From Streptomyces antibioticus (GTDB taxonomy: Bacteria; Actinomycetota; Actinomycetes; Streptomycetales; Streptomycetaceae): DNA of 64,000 nt. Position 1 is the first letter of the stretch, and every line of letters starts with the position of its first letter. The stretch covers positions 27,366 through 91,365 of the forward strand of contig NZ_KQ948425.1 in NCBI RefSeq assembly GCF_001514065.1, written 5' to 3'. The notes under the pieces are model-generated. The model was not told the DNA's origin. It did no database searches and saw only the letters and a list, made by a program, of their open reading frames with translations. The translations under genes were made by a program, and so were the position numbers. Shown here in pieces: positions 9,189-17,636 of this stretch.

Positions 9189-10013
9189 CAGGTGGGTTGC
9201 AAGATCGACCCTGTGATGCTCGCTTTCCCCCGTGAGCGGGTCTCGTGCGGAGGCGGGCAGGCACATTCCCCCGTTGCCTGCCCGCCCCTGCGCCCAGCCG
9301 GCCCTGCTGGGGCACCGTGCCCCGGGCAGTCCGCGGTCGGACGCCGAGCGGCACGAGTGCACCGACTTGCGCATCGCCGCATCGCTAGCCCTCACCAGCA
9401 CTGACGACGCCGTTCTCGCCCCGGCCCAGCCCCACCGTCGACAGCACGGCATGATCGGCGAGGGGGCGGGCATACGTGCCGAGCGCTGAATGCTGGACGC
9501 GAGCTGTGTCCCGCATGCAAGAAGGAGTTGAGTGGCGTGCCCGGTGTCCCTGGTCTCCTGCTGCGGAGACTGACCGTCGTATCGTGCCGGACCCAGCAGA
9601 CGGCACGAGCGGCTGCACGCCGAACCATGGCTGCCCTCAGCAATACAGCTGCGCCTCCACGGCCAGACCCGGACGTCTCCCCCAACGGCCGTGTGCCCCA
9701 GGCGACCGACTGAACTGGCCACACTGCGGAATTTTCCTCCCTATTGGGGCCCGACCGGGTACCCGTGTCAGCTGTCCGGCGCGGTGAGGGGCAGGCGTGC
9801 CGTAGCCGGTCCTCCTTCGTAGGCGGGAAGGACCGGCTGCACAAGGTCAGACCTGAGCACGGTGAGGACCGACACGACCGAGTCACCCCCTGGAGCTCAC
9901 CCAGCAGGAGAAGCGGCGGATGACGAACTGCTCGCTCCCAGTCTCACCGACTGCTGTCACCAGGCTCGAGCGGTCCGCGTCCCGTCGCCGTTGGTGTGCC
10001 AGGCCGCCAAGCC
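9189..10013. other. Long stretch without a recognisable gene
   Basis: About 800 bases in which neither strand shows a frame I can support. Confidence 0.4.
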
Positions 10014-10316
10014 TTACTTCGTGTAGAGGACGCAGTTCCCATCCGGCTGCATGATCAGGCCCTTGGCCTCGCCCGTCTGCCCGCCGCTGACCTGGGCCGC
10101 GGCCGCAGGGCTGGCCGGAAGGTAGGCCGCCACGAGGGCGCCCCCGGTATCGACCACCGGAAGATGGGCCGGGAGGGCAAATCCCCCGCTGACCACGAGC
10201 TGTGCTGCGCCGTCCACGTAGCGCACGCTCAGCACGCCCATGTCCTCAGGCTTGAGGTCTCCCGCCGGGATCACGGTCAGGCCAGAGATCTCGGCCGGTT
10301 CCTGCTTGTCGGTCAT
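10014..10316 (-). CDS. Small hypothetical protein, 100 residues
   Basis: The ATG at 10316 has GGGGAG about six bases upstream and begins TDKQEPAEISGLTVIPAG. Alternating strands follow (VLSVRYVDGAAQLVVSGG) with an alanine-rich centre and a QPDGNCVLYTK end. It is strand-rich, soluble and without a signal peptide. No family is recognised. Confidence 0.6.
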   Translation of the reverse strand: MTDKQEPAEISGLTVIPAGDLKPEDMGVLSVRYVDGAAQLVVSGGFALPAHLPVVDTGGALVAAYLPASPAAAAQVSGGQTGEAKGLIMQPDGNCVLYTK

Positions 10317-10461
10317 GTCTGTCTCCCCACTGGTCGGCACCTTGCTGACCAAGGGTGATCTTTACACGACGGAAAGTCACCCGGTGATCACTCTCGAAAT
10401 ACTCACCCCGCGCGGCGCTGGCAGCCCCCGCGGACGATCGCCTCGCATCTCTGGCCACGCT

Positions 10462-10531
10462 GATCAAACTTCGATGACACGAACTCGCGTCGGTCAAGGT
10501 TCGCTGGCACGCGATCAAGGTTCGATGGCAC
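10462..10531. repeat. Three imperfect 19-bp direct repeats
   Basis: Copies start at 10462, 10492 and 10513 with consensus GATCAAGGTTCGATGGCAC; they differ at a few positions and are spaced 30 and 21 bases apart. Several closely spaced short direct repeats at an end are characteristic of IS21-family elements, where they bind transposase. IS21 pieces occur elsewhere in the window. It is most likely an orphan IS end. Confidence 0.55.
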
Positions 10532-10600
10532 AGGGCACCGGTGAGGCCTTCAGTACCTGGCACCACCCCCCTACATATAATCAAATGCGCGTTCGATTAT

Positions 10601-10966
10601 TTGCCCAATGACCTGTCGCGACTCCAGACGCTACTGGTCTGGCACGCCCACTGGTCTCGCCGGATAGATGCGAAGATCGCGGCGGCGAAGCAGCTGGCGG
10701 GCGAGGAGGAACAGAATCGTGGTGCCCGGCCTGCGCCGCCGGAGTGGGTCGTCGAACTCGGCATCGGAGCGGGTCGTCCGCCCGTCCAGGTCCATGCCGG
10801 TGACTGCTACGCCGTGGGGAAGCGCCGGCGGCCGGCCGGCCGCGCCGAGGCGCGCCGTGTGCTGGCCGAGGGTCTGCCCGGCTGCACGCACTGCCAGCCC
10901 GACACGCGCCTGGGCATCCTCGGCTTATCCCCGCGCCCGGCCCCACGTCTGACCACAGTGCACTGA
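10601..10966 (+). CDS. DUF6233 family protein
   Basis: The sequence follows the DUF6233 layout of Streptomyces: an N-terminal PNDLSRLQTLLVWHAHWSRR helix, a charged coiled region (RIDAKIAAAKQLAGEEEQN), then PPEWVVELGIGAGRPPVQVH, GDCYAVGKRRR, and a closing CTHCQPDTRLGIL with its CxxC. The start is uncertain: a TTG at 10601 matches where relatives begin; a GTG-type start further up (10541) is possible. Function is unknown. It is followed 26 bases later by a Cys-rich gene on the same strand, probably one operon. Confidence 0.7.
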   Translation: MPNDLSRLQTLLVWHAHWSRRIDAKIAAAKQLAGEEEQNRGARPAPPEWVVELGIGAGRPPVQVHAGDCYAVGKRRRPAGRAEARRVLAEGLPGCTHCQPDTRLGILGLSPRPAPRLTTVH

Positions 10967-10992
10967 CCGACTCCGAGCGGCAGGACCAGCCC

Positions 10993-11235
10993 ATGACCAC
11001 GCCCACTTCCCCACCCCTGATCAGCGAACCCGACCCGTCCGCGCTGGTCTGCTCTGGCAACGACGTCGGACTGTGCGCCGGATGTCAGCGCAAGACCCAC
11101 CGGTTCGGCAACGGCGGCTTCCCGCTGTGTCAGTGGTGCGCTGAGCACGGTCCCGGCCGCGGGCGTAGACACGCAACCGGTACGTGCCGGGGCCCTGGAC
11201 GGCCAGTAACGGCAGATCCGCCGGCTCGTCCATGA
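10993..11235 (+). CDS. Small Cys-rich hypothetical protein
   Basis: 80 residues starting MTTPTSPPLISEPDPSAL. The centre has CSGNDVGLCAGCQRKTHRFG then PLCQWC, giving four to five cysteines spaced like a zinc knuckle. After residue about 55 the frame turns Arg/Pro-rich (GRRHATGTCRGPGR), so the true C-terminus may be lost. It lies directly downstream of the DUF6233 gene. Confidence 0.5.
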   Translation: MTTPTSPPLISEPDPSALVCSGNDVGLCAGCQRKTHRFGNGGFPLCQWCAEHGPGRGRRHATGTCRGPGRPVTADPPARP

Positions 11236-11281
11236 ACGACGTCACGACCAGTTCCCCGGACGGGGAGGTGCAGGACTCTAG
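11147..11281 (-). pseudogene. Fragment of a hypothetical beta-rich protein
   Basis: A minus-strand frame contains LESCTSPSGELVVTSFMDEP and LPLLAVQGPGTYRLRVYARG. It resembles in layout the GTWRVRVVSSG part of the complete gene at 50021-50479, suggesting a related family. Both ends are missing. Confidence 0.4.
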
Positions 11282-11288
11282 GCGACCT

Positions 11289-11423
11289 CTACAGGAACCG
11301 GTCGCCTTCCAGTACACGGGCGTAGGTGTAAAACCACTTGAGGGCCCTGCCCGCCGTTTCGTTCTGCTGGGCGTTGACCATGCGGCGGCTGAAGTCGCCG
11401 CCGCCGTACCTGGCGCCCTGCCA
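11289..11423 (-). pseudogene. Unidentified gene fragment
   Basis: An open minus frame reads GARYGGGDFSRRMVNAQQNE and TAGRALKWFYTYARVLEGDR to a stop at 11289-11291. Composition looks coding but there is no start and no recognised family. Confidence 0.35.
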
Positions 11424-11533
11424 TCAGGCAGATACAGATCGAGAGTTCTTTGCGCTGAGAGGCTTCACAGAACCTGGACCTGCCGCTCCCGCCCCTGCCG
11501 GCCTTCGACGGTGCTCCCGCTGATGCCCCTGTG

Positions 11534-12463
11534 TCACGCGGGAATCGAAGTACCGGTTAGTTGCTCAGAGAGGGTCCAGAGGCGGCGCTGGAGCTCGGCG
11601 TCGTGGGAGACGGCGCTGGACTGAACTGCGATGGGGTGCCCCTTGCTCTGCTGGAACCCTCGAGGGCCGTAGTACTGCCCGCCGCGGGCTTGAGGGTCGG
11701 TGGCGGCACGCAGAACCGGTAGGGCGCCCATCGTCGGCGGCTGCAGGAGAAGGGGGCGGATGGCGGCGAACGCGGTGCGGGCGAGCAGGGAGTTGTCTGC
11801 CATCGCCTGCCGCGAACCGGTGGTGTCGGCGCCACCAGGGTGTGCGGCCAATGCGAGTGGTCCGCTGTCGCCCACGCGGCGGTGGAGTTCGTAGGTAAAC
11901 AGCAGGTTTGCCAGCTTGGAGTGCCCGTAGGCAGCGGTCTTGTTGTAGGTGCGTCGCTGCCAGTCGAGGTCGTCGAGATCGATGGGGCCGCCCATGCGGT
12001 GGCCGGCGCTGCTGACGGTGACCACTCGTGACGCGGGATCAGAGGGCAGCAGGTCCCACAGCATTGCGGTTAGGGCGAAGTGGCCGAGGTGGTTGGTGCC
12101 CATCTGCAGCTCGAAACCGTCGGCTGTGATGGTCCGGCGCGGGGTGTACATCGCGCCGGCGTTATTGATCAGCAGATCGATCCGTGGGTGCCCGGTGCGG
12201 ATTTCCGCTGTTGCCGAGCGGATCGAGGCGAGGGAGCTCAGATCGAGGTGCTGGACGCGAACCTGGGCGGTGGGCGCGGTAGCGGTGATCGCCTCAGCGG
12301 CACGTTTGCCCTTATCAACGTCCCGTACCGCGAGCGTCACCGCTGCCCCGCGCACGGCCAAGGCTTTGGCGGTTTCGAATCCGATCCCGGTGTTGGCTCC
12401 TGTGATGACCGCGGTGCGGCCTTGCTGCTCGGGTATGTCTTCGGTGCTCCAGCGCTGGCGCAT
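11534..12463 (-). CDS. Short-chain dehydrogenase/reductase (retinol-dehydrogenase-like)
   Basis: 309 residues, full length for an SDR of this class. The Rossmann motif TGANTGIG is at about 21, NNAG at about 105, VSSAGH for the catalytic Ser, and YGHSK carries the catalytic Tyr and Lys. GGAGG lies upstream of the ATG at 12463. It should reduce or oxidise a carbonyl/alcohol with NAD(P)H. It is divergent from the TetR gene at 12566, with a palindrome between, so the TetR protein very likely controls it. Confidence 0.9.
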   Translation of the reverse strand: MRQRWSTEDIPEQQGRTAVITGANTGIGFETAKALAVRGAAVTLAVRDVDKGKRAAEAITATAPTAQVRVQHLDLSSLASIRSATAEIRTGHPRIDLLINNAGAMYTPRRTITADGFELQMGTNHLGHFALTAMLWDLLPSDPASRVVTVSSAGHRMGGPIDLDDLDWQRRTYNKTAAYGHSKLANLLFTYELHRRVGDSGPLALAAHPGGADTTGSRQAMADNSLLARTAFAAIRPLLLQPPTMGALPVLRAATDPQARGGQYYGPRGFQQSKGHPIAVQSSAVSHDAELQRRLWTLSEQLTGTSIPA

Positions 12464-12541
12464 GCTCTGATTCCTCCAAGGATTTCACGGTGTGCGGCCT
12501 GACAGTGACGCAACCCGTATGGTTAATGCCATTCACCTCAT

Positions 12542-12558
12542 GGTAAATCATGTTAACC
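12542..12558. promoter_or_regulatory. Probable TetR operator
   Basis: GGTAAATCATGTTAACC is an imperfect inverted repeat (12 of 17 positions symmetric) lying just before the TetR start and between two divergent genes. A second GGTTAA half-site lies about 20 bases to the left. Position and symmetry suggest the autoregulatory TetR site. Confidence 0.5.
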
Positions 12559-12565
12559 TTTGGAT

Positions 12566-13174
12566 ATGGCAGTCAAGCGAGCGCGCCCGAGCGGCGTCCA
12601 CCACGGAGACCTGCGCAATGCGCTCGAGCAGGCCGCGCTGGCCCTCGTCGACGAGAAGGGGCCGTACGGATTCACCCTTGCCGAGGCGTGCCGCAGGGCC
12701 GGCGTCAGCGTCTCCGCGCCCTACAAGCACTTCGCCGACCGTGACGCCCTGCTGGTCTCCCTGGCCCTGAAGGGATACGAGGAGCAGCGGCGGCGCTACC
12801 GGGCCGCGCTAGCCGATCACGCAGATCCCGCCGATCAGCTGGCCGCCTTCGCCGCTGCTTACGTCAGGTTCGCCGTCGAGGAGAAGGCCCTGTTCGCCAT
12901 CACGTTCCTCGCCGGCCTCAACAAGGAACACCATCCCGCGCTCGCCGCGGCGGGAGCCGTCCTGCATGACGACCTGACGCCCGTGACGAGCCGGATCACC
13001 GGAGACCTGGAAGAAGGGCTGGACCTGCTGGTCCAGGTGGCCGCGGCGGCCCACGGCCTGGCCTTGTTCCACCAGGAGCAACTACTGCCCGGCACCCGCA
13101 ACTCCAGGGCCTGGGTGGAGGAGCAGGCAGCCCGTACCGCCCGTGCGCTCGCCGCCCGATGCAGCGTCCAGTGA
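12566..13174 (+). CDS. TetR/AcrR family transcriptional regulator
   Basis: About 202 residues. The N-terminal HTH is clear: GDLRNALEQAALALVDEKG, FTLAEACRRAGVSVSAPYKH and FADRDALLVSLALKGYEE. The remainder is an all-helical ligand-binding domain (LAAFAAAYVRFAVEEKALFA). I take ATG 12566; an in-frame TTG lies six bases earlier. It is divergent from the SDR gene and 15 bases ahead of the oxidoreductase gene at 13190, which is probably co-transcribed. Confidence 0.9.
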   Translation: MAVKRARPSGVHHGDLRNALEQAALALVDEKGPYGFTLAEACRRAGVSVSAPYKHFADRDALLVSLALKGYEEQRRRYRAALADHADPADQLAAFAAAYVRFAVEEKALFAITFLAGLNKEHHPALAAAGAVLHDDLTPVTSRITGDLEEGLDLLVQVAAAAHGLALFHQEQLLPGTRNSRAWVEEQAARTARALAARCSVQ

Positions 13175-13189
13175 CACAAGAGAGAAACC

Positions 13190-13594
13190 ATGTCCACTGC
13201 CCTGAAGTCCTACACCGAGGCCCTGCCCCACCTTGCGAGCAGCAAGCACGTGCTGCTGACCACCTTCCGAAAGAACGGAAACCCGGTCGCCACACCCGTC
13301 GGCAGCCTCATCGACAACGACACCGTCTTCGTACTGACAGACCCGGCCACCGGCAAAGTCAAGCGCATCCGCAACAACTCACAGGTCACCATCTCACCGT
13401 GCACGATGCGCGGTGCGATCCCGCAGGGCGCGCCGACCGTCAATGCCACCGCCCGACTGCTGGACGGCCCGCAGACCGCCCGCGTCCAGAAACTGATGAA
13501 ACGGCGTTTCGTCATGTACCGCCTAGTCAGCTTTGTCGATCGTGCCCTACGACGTCAGCGCCCCCTCGTGGCCATCGCCATCACAGCAACCTGA
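13190..13594 (+). CDS. PPOX-class F420/FMN-dependent oxidoreductase
   Basis: 134 residues matching the split-barrel fold of this family: SSKHVLLTTFRKNGNPVATP (strand pair), VFVLTDPATGKVKRIRNNSQ (cofactor phosphate region) and QVTISPCTMRG. Such enzymes reduce small substrates with F420H2 or FMN. It follows the TetR gene by 15 bases and likely belongs to its regulon. Confidence 0.85.
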   Translation: MSTALKSYTEALPHLASSKHVLLTTFRKNGNPVATPVGSLIDNDTVFVLTDPATGKVKRIRNNSQVTISPCTMRGAIPQGAPTVNATARLLDGPQTARVQKLMKRRFVMYRLVSFVDRALRRQRPLVAIAITAT

Positions 13595-13623
13595 ACCGCC
13601 TCGCGCGCCAGACCTACGGCACC

Positions 13624-13958
13624 TCGCCTGGCGAATAACAGGCGCGAGGCGCGCAATCACGTCGAGCGACTCAACGCGCACGATGTGGCGTTCCACTGCG
13701 CCATCCTGGACGTCACCGGCAACGAAGCGCTCATCACCCTGATGGAGGGCATCTCGAGCCGCACCCTGCGCGCCCGGATCTGGCGTGCTCTGAAGGACGA
13801 CCGCGCGAGGACGCACCCTCACCGAGCACGAGGCGATCTACACGGCCCTGGCGGCACGTGACGCATCGCTCAGCCGCGCGGCCGCGCTCCTCCACGTCAG
13901 CAATACCGAACGCTGGCTGCACGAACACCTCCAGCATGCGCCGGTACCGCTTACCTGA
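13624..13958 (+). pseudogene. GntR-family regulator, FCD-domain remnant
   Basis: The reading HVERLNAHDVAFHCAILDVT, GNEALITLMEGISSRTLRAR is the ligand-binding FCD domain of a GntR regulator (D and H metal ligands in the HDVAFH region). Near 13805 it shifts frame and continues LTEHEAIYTALAARDASLSR, AAALLHVSNTERWL to a stop at 13956-13958. The winged-helix DNA-binding half is absent, so this is both truncated and frameshifted. Confidence 0.7.
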
Positions 13959-14194
13959 TCGGGCATGTCCGGTTCGGAAGACGAGACGGGGAAAGGTTGG
14001 GTCGCCCCGTGTCACTGGCGATCGACAACTGCGGGTGCCCCGTACTCAGGTGCCACTCCACGTCGTGGCGGGCCTAGGCGCCTTGTGCTGGTTAACCGGC
14101 TTGCGGACCGGGTGTGGTTGGGCTCATTGGCTGCTCAGCGGATGAGCGTAGTGTGCAAACCGCGCGCCCCCATGCGTTCCAGGAGCGGCCCGAG

Positions 14195-14249
14195 TAATCC
14201 AGAAGAATGGCCCCGACCCGTTACGGGTCGGGGCCATTCTTCTGGATTA
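14195..14249. repeat. Perfect 27-bp inverted repeat with one-base centre
   Basis: Bases 14195-14221 and 14223-14249 are exact reverse complements (arm begins TAATCCAGAAGAATGGCCCC) around a single T. Transcribed, it would form a very stable hairpin from either strand. It sits about 20 bases beyond the 3' end of the IS5-type transposase, so it could be a bidirectional terminator or an IS-end palindrome. Confidence 0.8.
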
Positions 14250-14269
14250 TTCGGGATGAATGAGGGTTT

Positions 14270-15019
14270 TCAGCGTTGCATCTCCAGAGTGAGGACGGCT
14301 TTGGTGATGACGCTCATGCGGTTGGGGCTGATGCGAGATCTGCGGAAGATCTGCCAGGACTTCAGCCGTGCCATACCTCGTTCGACAGGTGCCCGGGCGG
14401 CGGGCAGGGCCCGGTTCTCGGTCCGCTCGGTGAGGGTGAGTTCACCGCCTGGCGGGCGGCACTTGGTGGTGGTGACCCAGTCGCCTGCACCGATGTAGGC
14501 CATGTCGCCGAGGATCGGGACGCCTTGGCGCGCGCAGATCCGCAGGATCTGGTGGGTGCGGGCGGCCGTCAGATCGTGGGTCCGGCCAGGCAATGCCGGC
14601 GACAGCCACAGAATCTCGCCGGCCGGGTCCGTGACGACCTGCACGTTCACCCCGTGCCGCTTGTGTTTGGAGGAGTAGTCGGCCCTGCCGTCGCCGACGC
14701 GGTCGCACTCTGCGAGTGTGCCGTCCAGGAGGACGCAGTCCGGCTCGCTCGCGCGGAACGTCTTGAGCAGGCCCGGCGCCTGCTCGGCGAGCAGACCGGT
14801 GACCGCGGTGACGTAGGCGTGGGCGGTACCGACGGATATCCCGGAGGCTGTGGCGATACGGGCGAGGGTGTCGTGGCGGCGCAGGTACACGAGTGCGACC
14901 AGCGCACGGTGCGGCGGGAGTTTGCACCGCCGGTCACCCTCGCGGGTGGCGATGAGCATCGTGACCGATTCGACCAAGGCGTGAGGCAGGTCGAGTGCGA
15001 TGCCCCCTATGGATGTCAA
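14270..15019 (-). pseudogene. IS5-family (DDE_Tnp_4) transposase, main body
   Basis: The frame covers [20 protein letters not shown], a helical domain with HTH ([20 protein letters not shown]), then the catalytic core: [14 protein letters not shown] (first Asp), [28 protein letters not shown] (second Asp), and [13 protein letters not shown] (Glu). The true N-terminal codons lie at 16329, beyond the inserted IS110. A TTG at 15019 could restart translation, but the original start is separated. It is also in frame with the IS110 transposase, giving a 520-codon chimeric frame. Confidence 0.8.
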
Positions 15020-16095
15020 GGGTGGGTGGGCTGTGGACAGGAGGGGACAGAGGATCTTGTAGATGGTGCGGGCGAGATAGCGTTTCAGACAGCGGATGAT
15101 CTCTCGTTTGGACAGTCCGTCGGCGGTGCGCCGTTGGACGTACTTCTGAGTGGCGGGCTCCCAGCGCATGCCGGACAGCACGGCCCGGAATAACGCGGCG
15201 TTGGCCTGCCGGTTACCACCGCGGTTGAGCCGACGGCGGCGGGTTTTGCCGGAGGATGCCTCCACGGGACTGGTTCCGCACAAAGCGGCGAACGACGCCT
15301 CGCTCTTCAGCCGTTCGGGGTTGTCACCAGCCGCGATCAGCAAGGCAGCGGCTGAGTCCGCTCCGATGCCGTTGACCTGCAATAGGCCAGGCGATGTCCG
15401 CTGGACGAGAGCGGTCAACTGCCGACGGGCATCGCTGATCTCGACTTCGAGGAATTGGATGCGACGGGCGAGCCGGCCAAGCGTGTCTACGACCGCTGTC
15501 TCGACGGGTCCCGGACCGTCATGGCGCAGCGTTGCGCAGTGCGCGACGAGCCGGGGCAGGGCCAGCTTCTCCAGCGGTTCCCGCACGGCTGGTTCCGCGT
15601 TGACCAACACGGCCCTGAGCTGGTTGATGGCCTGGACGCGGGCCTTGGCAGCAGAGCCCTTGGCGATCTTGAGGATCCGGATGGCCTCGATCGGACCGTC
15701 ACCACGCTTGGGCACGACGGTCGCTTCCCCACCCAGTACGGCGCGGGCGGCAGCTTCTGCGTCGACGGTGTCGCTCTTGCCGCGCCGCCGACGCATCGCC
15801 CGGTTGGGACGGTTGACCTCGATGACCTCCACACCAGCTGCATGCAGACTGCGCGGGTCAGGCCGGCGCCATAGGAACCCGTGCCTTCCACTCCGGCCCG
15901 GGACACGCGGCCCATGGTCCGGGCCCAGGTCAGCAAACTCCGGCAGCCAGCAGCTGTGGTGGCGAACGATCGGCTGGCCAGCACCGTTCCCAGCAGGCTG
16001 AGGACCACCACCACGTGGATGTCTTTGTGCGCGTCAACTCCGATGACGATCTCCGTCAGATCGGATCCCTTCGCACGAACGGTCACGGCTGCCAT
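15020..16095 (-). pseudogene. IS110-family transposase, frameshifted
   Basis: From ATG 16095: [20 protein letters not shown] contains the RuvC-like DEDD first Asp, and [18 protein letters not shown] the Glu-containing motif. At about 15840 the frame slips by one base and continues [31 protein letters not shown] (the Asp pair). The C-terminal transposase_20 region follows: [54 protein letters not shown]. It ends against the IS5 sequence without its own stop. It is inactive if the frameshift is real. Confidence 0.8.
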
Positions 16096-16482
16096 CTCCC
16101 CTTCGACGCGGTTCTGGGCGACAGCGCGCCGGGCAGCGAGACGGTCAGACCTGTGACGATGCCGAAGCAAGGCCCCTATGCGGACACGCACGCCCACCCG
16201 GCGGCTGTACCATCCCCGGCACGGACGGCAGATCGCACTCAGGGCATCCCAAACGGAGCCAGGCAGGATATGGGCCAGACCGCACCACAGATGACACTCT
16301 CCATGCTCACAGGCAGGATAGATAACCAACGAGGCCCCCGAGCAACGCGATTGAGACGTCAGGCATTTCGATCAGCAGCCCGGGGGCCTTGCTCGCTGCG
16401 CTGCGCGGCCGTCACCTGATCGGTGGCCAACCCGAAGAGGCTCATTGGTCTGACTGCGTGTGCGCGCCGGACTACAAGAGAC

Positions 16483-16965
16483 TCACACGGCGTCGTCAGA
16501 TCGCATCTCGTCAAAGATGGGCAGCCAAGGCTCAAGACCTTGAAGCGCCCGTACAGCCTCTTCCACCAGGGCCGGCGAGTATGATTTCTGCTTCCTTAGA
16601 TGGCTTGCATCATCATCAGTCAACTGACCACCAACGCCTCCGTCGATATACTGCTCGAAGAAGGGACCATTAAATTCGAATTGAGTCTTATATACTGGAA
16701 TGCGCGGCTCAACGGGAGGCCCCCAGTTCCCCAGTACTCGCCACGTCCCATTCTTGATGAATAGGTCCATCGTCTCGACAGTGAAGTCTGGCCGCGACGA
16801 TGAAAGCCATTCCGGATCAAAACTTTCGATGGATGCCGATCGACTCGGATATACTGTAGTGAGAATATTCCCTGTCCGCATTTTCAGGATGATGTTCCCC
16901 ACAGCTGGCACCCCATCCGTCACGGGAATGAGAAATACATCATTCTGTCGAAATTTCACGGGCAT
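16483..16965 (-). CDS. Imm26-type immunity protein
   Basis: 160 residues: QNDVFLIPVTDGVPAVGNII at the start is the Imm26 pattern (a DVF-x-IP strand followed by a glycine-rich turn), with a strand-rich middle and an acidic helical tail. The local base composition is clearly lower in GC than its surroundings, suggesting transfer. Its ATG overlaps the stop of the preceding toxin-like frame by about ten bases, the normal toxin-then-immunity order, so it was probably co-translated with a toxin that is now reduced to its tail. Confidence 0.75.
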   Translation of the reverse strand: MPVKFRQNDVFLIPVTDGVPAVGNIILKMRTGNILTTVYPSRSASIESFDPEWLSSSRPDFTVETMDLFIKNGTWRVLGNWGPPVEPRIPVYKTQFEFNGPFFEQYIDGGVGGQLTDDDASHLRKQKSYSPALVEEAVRALQGLEPWLPIFDEMRSDDAV

Positions 16966-17198
16966 GGGACGGTACCTCCAGCCGCCTTGTAGCGAGCATC
17001 ACTCATCTGAACACGCTGGTTTTCCAGGATGTACTTTCCGCCTCCGGCACGCATCCAGCTCTCCTCAAGAACGTGTGACCAGATCAGCTGGTGCAGCGGT
17101 GACTTGGGCGAGCGTGCGAGCCGCGACTTGACCGTCATGGTCGGCCAGCCGGACCTGGTTGGAACCAGGAGGAAAGCCGTGCCGACGCTCGAACCCAC
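16956..17198 (-). pseudogene. C-terminal remnant of a toxin-like protein
   Basis: The last about 40 codons (HVLEESWMRAGGGKYILENQ, RVQMSDARYKAAGGTVPCP) read as protein and stop inside the start of the Imm26 gene. Upstream of about 17080 the frame loses coding character. By position it should be the tail of the cognate polymorphic toxin; the toxin class cannot be told from this piece. Confidence 0.5.
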
Positions 17199-17277
17199 CT
17201 GTCATGGCCGCGAGAGCCCCAGAGACCCGGTCTGTCCACGAGGCCAGCCAGGCAGGCGAAAGCGATCGGTCACTCAT
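17065..17277 (-). pseudogene. Short hypothetical gene, probably truncated
   Basis: ATG 17277 opens SDRSLSPAWLASWTDRVSGA, LAAMTGGFERRHGFPPG and ends at 17065. The start overlaps the stop of the upstream fragment (ATGAGTGA), as in an operon. It overlaps the toxin tail in another frame, so it is probably joined there by deletion. No family is recognised. Confidence 0.4.
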
Positions 17278-17459
17278 GAGGCCGGATCATGGCATGAGCC
17301 ACGGACAGCCAGGCAGTGCCCAGCAGTTCCAGCGCCGGCGCAACACCCTGAGCTGCACGCCGCTGCCGATCAGTGATGAAGCAGCAGACGAGCCTGAGCA
17401 ACGCTTCGCGGATGTCGGCTCGCCGCTCCCGCCGGATGCGCAGGCGCCACCCACGCTAC
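17274..17459 (-). pseudogene. Hypothetical gene fragment without start
   Basis: After an in-frame TAG the reading LRIRRERRADIREALLRLVC, CFITDRQRRAAQGVAPALEL, LGTAWLSVAHAMIRPHE is clearly coding, ending in the ATGAGTGA overlap. A start exists only in a neighbouring frame (MRPYRSVGG), so a one-base indel near 17440 may have broken it. Confidence 0.45.
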
Positions 17460-17636
17460 GGTACGGGCGCATCAAAGCCAGCTAGTCTCCAAGGGCTGCA
17501 TGCTTCCGGGTGGGACAAGCTGACACCAACCCAGCGTCACCTCCTGGAGAGTCGCGGCACCGACACCGCAGGACAGGGAGTGCGGCCGGTGCGGCGGTCG
17601 CAGGATGACGTCGCGTCGGTGGATGACGGGCCGGCG

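Larger units (their letters stand above)
14250..16396 (-). mobile_element. IS5-family element interrupted by an IS110-family element
   Basis: Outer part: the IS5 transposase start side (minus strand, MVIYPA at 16329-16312, preceded by a leader 16390-16330 that closely matches 50675-50740) and its main body (14270-14999). Between them, about 15000-16311, lies an IS110-type unit of about 1.3 kb. Rejoining ATCCTGCC from the left with CGCACTCGACCTGC from the right recreates the uninterrupted order seen at 50743-50770. I infer that the IS110 element inserted within codons 5-7 of the IS5 transposase. Confidence 0.75.

Noticed and set aside
9192..9787. Several overlapping frames in the 9.2-9.9 kb gap
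   Set aside because: No ribosome sites, shadow-like composition on both strands and no family resemblance.
10462..10531. Three 19-bp repeats considered as a CRISPR array or iterons
   Set aside because: Only three copies, unequal 30/21-base spacing and no cas or rep gene nearby; IS21 end repeats explain them better.
14276..15193. A 305-codon plus-strand frame
   Set aside because: Antisense to the IS5 transposase body, which has the DDE residues.
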